From: Amyelois transitella
Lineage: Eukaryota; Arthropoda; Insecta; Lepidoptera; Pyralidae
Length of the DNA: 64,000 bases
Reading direction: 5' to 3'
NCBI RefSeq assembly: GCF_032362555.1
Contig: NC_083507.1
Span: 7,877,001-7,941,000 of the forward strand
A program made the position numbers and the translations under genes. Positions 22,917 through 34,900 of the stretch are shown piece after piece; positions within the stretch are counted from its first letter, which is position 1; every line of letters starts with the position of its first letter. Under the pieces are notes generated by a model. It did not search any database. It saw only the letters and a program-made list of their open reading frames with translations, and was not told where the DNA came from.

Positions 22917-25900
22917 ATGGTACCTGTTGCAATTGAAGGGTGTACCCAGAGTGCCGAAGGCGGTGGTGCTAGAGGTGGTTCTATATCACTCGCGTTATTG
23001 ATTGACTTTATTGTTCAAAGAACCTACGATGAACTTACAGTTTTGGCTGAATTGTAAGTATTTAATAAATGTTAGCATGAAATTTTCATTTTGTAAACTT
23101 CTTGGAACATGTGGCGTTTTAGTAAAACGTCGCAGGTAAGAGAAATGAGAGATGATTAAAATTTGATTGATTAAAGACACTTTATTTGGACTAGTTTTAC
23201 AAGAGAGATCATGGGTTTAGCAATAGACACAAGATCCAGCAACGAGCCGGTAGAACCACCACTTAACTTGGTGAATGCTGGTAGTTCAAAGGGCGCGAGT
23301 GGGGCTGAAGAGAGACTGAAGCACCACAACGTCACAAACAGATATTTCCCTCCATGACCTTTCATGAGCCATCCAGAGAACAACAGTGTCAGATGGACCT
23401 ACTTTGACCCAGGATGATCTATGTGTGACAAAATCATAAAATTACAGTGAAAGAACTGCTATATGACCTTTGTTAACCTGTTAAAAGGAAAAGAAAAGCT
23501 ATCCAAGCTTGTTGCATTCATTTTTAGTTACCTGAATCAACAAAATACAACATCCACAAAAGTGAAATATTTTCTTGTAGCCAAATGAGAAAATTTTGTT
23601 TTACAGATTGCCTCGCAAAACAGACATGGAGCGTAAAATTGAAATTTATAAGTTCAGCGCTCGAACTCGCCAGTTGTTTGTACGTTTGTTGGCCCTGGTT
23701 AAGTGGGCAAGTAGTGCTACTAAAGTTGACCGATCTGCCCATATTATGGCATTTCTGGACAAACAAGCTCTCCTCTTTGTTGAAACTGCTGATGTGCTTG
23801 CCCGAGTGGCTAGAGAAACACTTGTACATGCAAGGTTTGTAAAATATTCACATTCATTTTTCCAAATCCAGTCATTAGTTTGATATTGTTATGGAGAGTG
23901 AGCTCTTGAAGATGTTTTGGTGATTCCTTTCTAGGTTTTTGTTTTTACTACTTTTTATGGTCATTCTGATGTCCACTTATCACAGCTTGTCATTCAGGTA
24001 CTTTAATTTAATTTGATTACACACACAACAAATTGAAAGTAACACAGTTTATCTGTTGTGGACATGACATTTCTTTTGATTTTATTGTAGACTTCCAACA
24101 TTTCACATGGCTGCCGCTGTAGAAGTGCTAACTCTAGGAACATATAGTCGCCTACCAGCCGTTATCCGGGAGCGGTTGGTGCCACCCCCTCCACTGACTG
24201 CAGTCGAACGTCGCTCCACATTACGTGCCCTTGCACATGTGGTTCGACAAAGACTCACCACCGCTTCATTGCCTAGTGATGTCAGGAATTTAAAGGTATG
24301 CTAACCCTATTTTGAAATACTATGCTTGTAGTAGAAAATTGTGCTTACAGCACTACTGAAGATGAGCATATTTTTTTACAAATGTGACTTGGTACTCAGT
24401 TATAGTTTCCTTTTTACATTGCAGGTTGAAAATGGTAGAGCTACTTTTACAGTAGGTCAAGAATTCAGTGTATCGCTCACAGTAATGGGTGATGCTCCAA
24501 ATCTTCCATGGAGATTGTTAGATATTGCAATCTTGATACAGGATAATGAAACTGGAGGTATTTAATTTGTCAAATATAACACGCATTTGCATTTTTGTTT
24601 TATAGTTTAAAGATATTATGGTTAATAATCTGTGTATTCTGCTGTTGGTTAAAACAAGAGTAGCTTTGTGTGAAAACCTGGTGGGGTGAAGAAACTTAAC
24701 ACATTCTCACTGTAATTTTGGTTACCTCCTAAGTTCTCTTGCCCATGATTTTGGATTGGGTAAGCCAATTTCTGAATTATTTATTAGGTTATACACACCT
24801 TTCTACTTATAAACACATCTTTTGTGAACTATTACTAATGATACATTTTTTTTTCAGAGGGTAAACCGTTAGTGCACACTTCTCAACTGGCCTGGCTCCG
24901 TGGCGTGGCGCAAGCCCGTCTCGCTGCGGCCGGGTTAAGCGGTGCACTTACAGCATTACGATTCTTCTGTCGCTCTTTATCCCTAGAGTTACTGTACACA
25001 CAGACATTGAGGCTATGTCGTGATAGACTGTCACGACATTTGCAGGTCGATAAATATATACCAGGACAGAAACTACAAGTTTCATATTGGAGGTGAGAGA
25101 ACAATTTAACCTTAAATATTATTGTTTCTTGAGTAAGAAAATTTTTTCGTCCTAGATCAGCTACTAATACTTCTACTTGAGCAAGAGTGGTGTGTGCAAG
25201 AAGCATAATTAGAAGTGGTTCTTATGTCATTTACTGACTTCCCCTGTCTCTAGGTGAACCATGACAATTACATCTGGAGGGAGGATAAGGTTTACGAGTT
25301 TGAAAGAGTTACCTACTTAGTAACTGCACTGTTTGCCATTTTATAAAGGTTTTTCAGAAACTTCAACAGTTTCAAATTAACTTTAAAAATAAACAAGTGT
25401 TAACATTTGCAACAGGGAGTTGGGCTGCGAGCTAGGCTACCGCCTGGTGATCGGCGCCGAGGGCGAGTCTCTGTGCGTGTGGCACGTGCCGGCGCTGGCG
25501 GGCGGCGAGCGCGTGGCGGCCGCGCTCACGCCGCACGCGCCCTCCATGGAGCGGCTGCTGGCGCACACGGTACACGTGCGCAGTCGCCAGAGGCTCAACG
25601 ATCTCAAAGTGCTGCTCAATGATCTCGGGGTGAGTTCTAGTGTTGCATTTTTCTTTATTGAGTAGTAGTAGTTGAGTAGGAGTTTTACAATTTTGCTTTT
25701 TATTGATGTACATGTAACAAAATAAATGTCAAAACTATTCTAACTATCACAAACTAACATAACAAAAACTTGGTTTCATTTCCTAAAGAAAATGGTTTGT
25801 TGGTAAAATCGCAGGTGGAATGCAGCGTGGGCGGTTGGCCGTGCGTGTTGGCGTGCTCGGCTCTGTGGCCGTGCCTGCGCGCCGAGCAGCTGCTGGTGTG

Positions 25901-28900
25901 CGTGGGCGCGCACGCGGGCCGGCTGCGAGCGCGAGTCCCTGCCTACCCCGCCGCGCCGCGCATGCCTGAACTGGCGGCCGCATTGGCTGATACTAATGTA
26001 CCGCTCATCAAAACTCTGTTGACGCAGCTGAGGTGGGTATTGCACTGTTCTGTGTCTTCCTAGGTCTAACATTATTGAACCCCGCTGCACCATGTGCCAA
26101 GATCCCTATGCGGCATCACATTTTTAAATTCAATTTTTACCGCGGTCTAATTCTTTGTTGTCTCTTGGATATCCACCATAACCAATAGCTCAAACTGTAT
26201 TGTTGTAGGTTCTGGCTTGTGGCCCGCCGCTGCGAGAAGACGCTGCAGCACCTGCCGGCCAGCGTGTGCGCGCACCTGCCGCTGCTGCACGGGCCCGAGC
26301 ACGCGCTGCACCGGCTGGCCGCCGACCGCCTCTACGTCACGCTGCACCGACACACCGACCATATACTGGTCACTACTCATTTTTATATTATTTTGTTTTT
26401 TAAAATATGAAACAAGGTTTCACTAATTGATATCAACACAACTTATAGTGAAAGCTCCTACTTATTTCGTGCAATTGTCACGAGTACCACTGTCTCTGTG
26501 GCACTCTGCACCCACACACCGACCATATGCTAGACATACAGGACTATATACGCGTGAATTACAGAATAGAAGCGTGCGATGGTTGCGACGCCGCCGCCAT
26601 ATTAAGTTGTATTGCTAACACAAAAAGTACTTTTTCAACGGAATTTCGCGGGGGATATCGCCTTGCAGTGTAGTGAAATAGATAAAGGCTAATCAAAGAC
26701 AGAAAAATAATAATTGGTACAGCTAAAAAGTACTTAATGAATGATGGTATGTTTCAGATAGTGGAAATGAAGGAAGTGACCACGAGTACAGGTGCGGCCG
26801 GTAGTTCTAACGCCAGCTGTACCGTGTCACTCGCCTTTCACCTTGCCGGGGCACGCCGGGCCACGCCTGACGACTGCGAGGACGAGGTATGGTCTATAAC
26901 AATTCTAAAAAGCCACGGCACTGATTAGGTCGTACATGTTACACAGGGAAAAATCGTAGAATCTATCGTCATGCTATTAAAAAGTTTTATTTTTGTTTTA
27001 AAATCTTGCACTTCAATAACAAAACAGATTCTTGACACAGCACATTTAAATGTCAATTTCATAGGTCTTTTTAAATTTGTCTTTGTTGATAGTCGTCATC
27101 TTCGAGTACGGCTGTAGCTACGACCGCCCCCAACGCCCCGGCTCGTGCCTTCCTGAAGATCCACTCGCTGGTGGAACTCGACACGTTCACATTGACACAC
27201 GGTCCGTTCACACCGCTCGACACGCCAGGTATTAATTAATTATAATAGATTTAAAAAATTCTAAATTCCAAATATTTATTCATTACTATAGGATACTATA
27301 TATCGCTTAATAATTGTCAAAACGTATGGTTTAACAACAACAACAAAACAAAAACTTACTACTGTATGTCCACTAATTCTTACTGTTTTTAAGAGGAGAT
27401 TGCTATTGAATAACGCACCAATATTACGAGTGCTTACAAACCAATCCTTAAAATCTTGAACATACTTTTGGGCGAGAATCTGTGTGATATCTCCAGTTAA
27501 TTATGCATTTTAGATGAAATGAAACAAAAATAGATTTATTTCTAAAATATCCTATTTTAGTTTCGCTTATTGACGTCAACATAACAAGTCAAATTATATC
27601 TTCTACCACTTCCAAAGCGTTTGTGTAGAAGAAGCGGCGGAACAGAGTGTTTCATTGATCATATCGAAATTATCAATGCGATGTTGTGTACACTATATAT
27701 TCAATTAGTTTTGTATGGTTGAAAACTTGTTTGATTATGAACAGGGATGCAGCCAGGCAAGCGCAAGCTGGCCGCGGCCGCGAGCCGCGCGGTGCGCGTG
27801 CGCCAGCCCGCCTACTTCCTGCCCGAGCTGGCGCACGTGGTGGCCGCCGCCGACGAGCGCGTGCCCTTCGTCAACCTCGCGCAGGAGGTATGTTAACACT
27901 ATTTTATTTTCTTATTCCGATGAAAGAGGAGGAGAATACCAAACAAGATGGTGTTATTATTCCATACTAGCTGTACCCGCGACTTCGTCCGCGTGGAATA
28001 GTTATTTTGGGCATCATTGAAGCCCTTAAGGATCAATAATTTTCCCCGTTTTTTTTTCACATTTTTTCATTATTTCTTCGCTCCTGATAGTTGCAGCGTG
28101 ATGGTATATAGCCTAAAGCCTTCCTCGATAAATGTTCTATTCAACACAAAAATAATTTTCAATTCAAACCTGTAGTTCCTGAGATTCATTCAAACAAATT
28201 CAAACAAACAAACTCTTCAGCTTTATAATATTAGTATAGATACGGTAGCGAACGATTCTGATGCGCATGGTAGTTTAGGGGCATTAACTAATTAAAACCA
28301 ACAGAGAAAAAAATTAAATAAAAATTCACTCAAGCTACACACCGGGCGGGCCAACCATCATTGGCACTTACGCTATTTGGTTCTTAAACGTAAGCGTTCG
28401 CCAAACATTCGAACAAGACTAACAAAGGCTAAACCCACCTCCGTAGCATGGTGCGAAAAACTATAGTTTCGCTTTTTATTAAGACGTGAAACGGGACAGC
28501 AATAGTTTTTCCGGGCCAGTCCCATGCAGATTAACAATACATATTTGTATTGGAAGTTGGCGGCTCGCGGCGTGTCGCACGGCGGCGTGCAGCCGGAGTG
28601 GAGCGGGTCCGCGCTGGCCATGCGCGTGGTGGCGCTGCCGCGGCCGCCCGCCGCCGCCGCCGCGCCGCACGCCGCGCTGCGCACCCGCCTGCTGGCCGCC
28701 ACCATCCGCCTCACTACCAAGAACCAGGCCAGGGTGTGGACGGCGGAGATAGTCTTCCATGGCTCGCCTGTGCGCACGCCCAATCCAAAAGAACAAGGTA
28801 AATTGTGTTGCTTTTCCTACGGCAGCATTGTTGTTAATATACATATGGTAGCGCTGCAAACACGCAAAGCCCGACGCTGCCCTCCGCTCATGCCTAATGG

Positions 28901-31900
28901 CTGCCACCAACCTCCCTACTACTAAGAACCAGGCTAGGGTGTCTTCCAGGCGGAGAGTCTTTTGCCCGGATCCAATCCGCCTACTGGCCGCCACCTTAGT
29001 ACCAAGCACCAGGCCAGGGTGGAGACGGCGAAGATAGTTTTCCATGGTTCGCTTGCGCGCAACCCTAAGGAATAAAGTAAACGTGTTGTTATAAGATGGA
29101 AACATTGTTAAATGAATGTATATATCATTTAACAATGTTTCCATCTTATATGATATATGGTAGTGCTGCCTTCCTTTGCTTTAATTCCCGGTTGCGATCA
29201 TTTGCTTGTCTCATCACGACCTACGAGATTTTTTAAGTGCTTTTAATTAATTGGCTAGCAACCTGTCCTATTCGAATCTCAATTCTGTCATAAAGCCATG
29301 AATAAATATAAATATATACGGGAAAAATTACACAGAGTGAGTTAGCCTCGAAGTAAGTTCGAAACTTGTGTTACGAGATAATAACTCAATGATACTATAT
29401 TTTAGAATAAATACTTATATAGATAAACATCCAAGACCGAGGCCAGTCAGATAAAGTTCGTTTCTCATCATGCCCTGGCCAGGATTCAAACCCGGGACCT
29501 CCGGTGACACGGACAAGCGCACTACCGCTGCGCCACAGAGGCCATGCAGCTGGACTTGAGCTTTTTTACATGACTTTTTTCAGGAGAGCGTCGTTGCGTA
29601 TACCTGCAGTACGAGTTGGGCACGGACGCGGGTCGCACGGCGGACGCATTCCTCGCGGACTGGGCCGCTATCGTGCACCTCCATACTTTACTACACGACT
29701 TCATGCTGCGACCGGCTCAAGGTTAACACATTACATTAACAGATTTACAACAAATAAAACTGCTACTAGAGAATTGCAAAAAATTGCACGCACAATGCCG
29801 GACCTCATCATTCCCTATAATTTCAAATTGGATATGACATATCGTATTTTTTTATCTTCGGTTCGGCAGAAGTACTCTAGTTTTGTTTTAGATATTTTAT
29901 AAATATTTTAGAACATTATGGGTGGAAGGCAGGTGGATAACAACTTGATATCCATCCTACGATAAAGTACAAAAATGAGATGAAGCTATATGCATAGAGC
30001 TATTATGTTTTTATCGATTTACTTGTTTGGCCTCCATTATAATTATTTTTCATAAATGAAAAAAAATAAGAAAAAAATGTTTTGATAGAACGCGAGACGC
30101 TATGGCAAGGCGTGTGCATCAGATCGTACACATATCGTTCTCTGGTACTCGGGTTTGGGACGTCACAGCGCGCCACTGCGGTGCTGCAGTGGAACGCCGC
30201 CACACAGCGCTACACTGTCGCCACGCCCGCCCACCAACCAGCCGCCAACGCCCACCATCTGCTGCATCATCACCTTGACCACTACATTAATTGGTGAGTG
30301 CCACCGCAGCTCTACACTAGTCACACCCAACGACCACCAATCATTATCTGAATCGTCAAAGTTACTCTACACTGTACCCACGTTGTCCTGTTTACCCACT
30401 GTATCATTGACCTGTGACACTAACTGGAGAATGTGGCCGCGACCACACGATGAAGGCGGATCTACATTGTGCTATCAGTCTTGCGTGGCAAACGCCGCGC
30501 CAAGCAATTCAGTTGATATGGACATGTCGACCGGCCGAAGGAATGACTGAATGTGTATGAGGAAATGCTCAAAGGGGAAAAGAAGCATCAAAGCATACTC
30601 GGTTCTGTAAATAACGACTTATAAACATATCTGTTTGACAATTTGTTTGACCTAATTAAAAACTTGCTTACATGTGAATAACCAACACTTTCTTTCAGGC
30701 ACAAAGACTTAATGTCGCTAGGTGTAGTTCTACGCGAAACATACGCGCCTCTTTTGGCGCTGTCTCGCTTACCTACTCTACCGCAACTGGGCCTTCATCA
30801 CGTGCGCACGCACATGCCCACGCCCACCTTCACCTTACTGGCCCACTCGTGGAGAAAGGTAAGGATATCTTCACATACAGCATACTAATACACAACTCTT
30901 ACTAACAATTATTACTTATTTCGTAATGTTGACTTATTCGTTATTGACAATGATATTTATTCATTTATATTTCGGCGTTATTATTTTTTCACTTTCATAC
31001 ACAGAAGTTTCGGATTATTTGATTTATCCAATCTTGTTTTTTTATTGGAGTTTGATCTCACAAGTTTGCTCCAGGAGGATTATCAATGGTTATCGTCGCA
31101 TCTGATGCCGAGTTTTCTTATTTGTTCTTATTTGATATTATATATTTTATAGTTTAAAATAAATATACTATAGAAAATTTAAAATTCTTACCGTTTGTTT
31201 TTGTTTATAAATAATACACCTGTATTATTTATAAATAATAAGCGCGCACGTAAAAAACCTTTATTTTATCTCGGACGTTTCGAGTCATGTCACAATGAGC
31301 CATGGTCACCGAGCGACTGAAAAATTTTATTTGTTAAAACTAAAAGAGAATAAAAAAATATATATCTTGATTCCAGATCCGCGTAATCTACGCGGGCGCG
31401 TACTCCATAGAGGTGGGCATCCGCGGCGGCGGCGTGGTGACCATCCGCGACGGCTCCTACTCAAAGTTCGACCGCAGCGCTGTTGTCGATGAGTTTGCGC
31501 CAGCACAGGGGCTAAAGGCAGGTTTACTGTATTTATTAGGAAAATCACAGTGAATTTACTAACAAATTAAACAAATCTCAAATATTCAGTGGCTGACTAG
31601 AAGAGATCCTAAATGGGATAAGTCCGCCATTGTATATTTTGTGTTACCTACACGAGATATTACAAACAAACAAACAAGTGTGGCTTGAATTTTTTTTTTA
31701 ATCTTGCTTCAGGTTTAGAATTTTATTTGCCTTTTCATGTCCAGGCTTTCCTGTCTCGATATGTCGAAGAGAATCTCAGCACGAGATTATTGGCCGAAGA
31801 TGATAATCCGCCTTCGCCGATGTCTCCAATGCCACCAGGTAAATATAATATTGACATCATCTACATTACAGTTTTGGATATTGATTCACGACTTAGGTCT

Positions 31901-34900
31901 TAAAAAGAAACACTAACAAAATATGATATTTTGTCGGCAGGCGGTCTTCGTTTCCCGGCGCCGCTGACTCCCCCGCAGCCGCACACCCCTCACTCCGCGC
32001 CCGTCACCCCGCACCCCGCCTCGCCGGCACAACACCAGGTAACATTTACTATATATTATTTATAGATTTTAACGTGAACGTTTCCCTTTTTTAGAACTCT
32101 TAAGTGAGAAACAACAATTATGTCGATTGAAAACTAATTTATTTATGCCGATACTCGAAAATAAAATACTTTTGTGTGCGCTAGGAGATGATTTCGCCAT
32201 GATAATGGAGTTTCTCTGCTAGTGGAGTTTGTGTGCGTCAAAACCTGCGTCTGAACTGGATGTTAAAACAAATGTACTCCCACAGATGGGCAGCGGGTCG
32301 TTCAACCTGACTTCCCCACCGGGCGGCGCGGGCGCAGCAGTGTCGGCGTCCCCCGCGTCGCCCCTCGCGCCGTCGCCGCTGGCGGCCGCCGCGTCCCCGC
32401 ACCCGCCCCCCACCTCGCCCTTCACCACGTGGCCCGCCTCCCCCTCCCTACCGCGACCCTCGCCCGGGCACCATCCGTCTCCTAGGCACCATGTGGATCA
32501 TAAAGGTGAGTGTCTTTTTCACAGTTGAACTCGTAGGTCGACGCCCTACCACCTCGCCCCTCACCGCGTGGCCCGCCTCTTCTGCCGCGACCATCGCTTG
32601 CGGATCATAAACGTGAGTAACATCGTGTAGGTAGGTACTACATAGACATGGCCCATTCAACTTCGCAGCACTGTAAGCGGCCGCCGCATCCTTACACTTA
32701 TCTCCCGTAAACCGAACCGAACATAGACCGAGAGAAATAGATCACGCGCAGGACAGGCCCGTTTTCACCAACATGACGCTCTCAACTCACTATCCGGTAT
32801 CTGTTGTACAAATTGATAAAAACATTTTATTGCCCATAACAGGCCAAGCCGGCGTCAGCGCCAGCTCAGCCCGCGGCGGGTCCCGGCTGTGGGGCGGCGC
32901 CACCGCCACGCCGCTGCCGGTCGGCAAGCTGGAGCTGCTGTGCACGCCCGGCGAGCCGCCCGCCGGCGCGCCGCCCGGCCCGCCGCTCGCGCCGCTGCAG
33001 CGGTTCCTGGCCTGTGTCTACATGAAGAGGACGCTGCTGCGGTTCGTGCAGCAGGAGGAGCATGTGAGTGTTACAGTATAGAGACAGCATGCTGGAGCCG
33101 CTGTGCACGCTCGGCCCGCCGCTCTCGCTGCTGCAGTGGTTCTTGTGGATACCTGGGGCAATATCTATCAACACACGGGCAAAACCTAGCTGAATAAAGT
33201 TGTGATTATGTCACGAATGTACAACTAATATTTCTGTTTCTCCGTCAGTTAACATTGGTGACGGCGGACGCGACGAGCCTGACGTTCCGCATGGAGGGCG
33301 CGGCGCTCGCGGCGCGGGTGTCGCTGCACTCGCAGCACATGCAGTCACTGCAGCTGCAGCTCACGCCGCTGCCGGAGCACAAGGAGCAGTGGAGCGCGGA
33401 TGACATACAGGTAGCATAAGTTTTTCAGTTAAAATCACAAAATAATTAGTTAAAATTTAGTGTAATCACATGTTAAAGAAATAGATCGTACACGAAATAA
33501 TTATATGTGGAAGTTCTTGCCTTCGGGATACATTATCGGGTATGATGTGACAAGAGAATGAGACAAAAGTCCGCGAAAAAAGGAAAGGGGAATACCGTCT
33601 GTATGTCAGACTTCTTTTTCATCATAACTCGCGGCTTAATATCCAGCAGGCTGTCATTAACGGTCTGCAAATATATGAATTTTGTATTCCCAGGTGATGG
33701 AGAAGTTCTTCGAGCAGCGCGTGGCGATCGCGCCGTACCGGGCGACGGCGCTGCAGGGCTGGGGCCGCGCGTGGGGCGCGCCGAGCGTGGCGCTGCCGTC
33801 GCTGGTGTCGCTGATGCGCGCCGACCTGGGCGGCTGCGCGCCGCCCGCGCTGTGGGCGCTGCAGTGGGCGCTGCGCATGCCGCCCGCCGCGCCGCAGATC
33901 GTGCCCGCCGGGCAGCCGGCCGTGCTGCTGGCCAAGCATAAAATCCTCTTCTTTGTGAGTATCAGTGCTGGCCAATGTTACATAACTTGTATTGCCTTCC
34001 GTTGGGTGTTAGCCGCCAAACAGCGGAGAACACACAAAGGGGGCACAGCGCGAAGCGGGCAACGCGACAAACCAGGATCGCGCGTCGCCACGCTCTCTTC
34101 CGGATCAAACAGCGCTCGCGCACTTAGAACTTTAAAATATATTTCACTATAGGCTATTTGACTGTATTAAAAATATACATTTCTTTTATGTCATCAGTCT
34201 TAATATTATTTTTTTGGAGCGATTTGTAATAACGCAAGATAAAAATATTGCATTATTTAAACAAAATCCGTCTCAGAAAATTAGGTTTTTATATGCAGCT
34301 GTCACGTGACTAAAAACGAACGTGATTGGCTATTTCTATTATGACGTCAATTATCCATAAACAGACTGTGGATCGTACCGTTCCTTAGTGTTCGCTATTA
34401 TTTTTCAAGATTTTATAAGTGTTTGATCGCTCAGGATTACTCAGATAACATAGGTATTTAATAATGGAAACCAATTCCGCGAAAGCTGACAGTCGAAACC
34501 TACAAAAAGTGGTCGCAATACTTAATGGTTGGAAGAAGAAATCTGGATTGTCTTCTTCAAAGACAATCCAGATTTCTATGCTGCCGAACTGAGGAATGTG
34601 AAAACATCAATGTAAGTATATCTTGTTAACCACTGATCTTAGATCATGATCTGAAACCACTTCTTGCGAATATTCAAATCCATCGGCATAGAAAAAAACA
34701 GTTTCGTAGGAGATTTTATTGTTGTATTAGTGCATTGAGGCACTGCATAACATTTATAGGAACTCGTTTTAATAATTTTCACACATATGACGTGGCACAA
34801 GTTAAATAAAACAAGAGAAAATCAAAACTTTTCGAAACACCAACAAGCTTTGTATGATATTTACACGAAATTTACGTCACTGCATGCCATGGCCGCCATA

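Noticed and set aside
25407-25713. Overlapping ORFs on both strands over MED14 exon 6
   Set aside because: They are Arg/Ala/Gly-rich shadows of a GC-rich exon. The same explanation covers ORFs at 26147-26410, 28373-29144, 32866-33197, 33558-33975, 44186-44427 and 52202-52720.
28530-28556. Earlier acceptor for MED14 exon 12
   Set aside because: The AG at 28529 is in frame and would add nine residues (INNTYLYWK), but the later AG gives AQE/LAARGVSH, which fits the family spacing. The weak pyrimidine tract means this is not fully settled.
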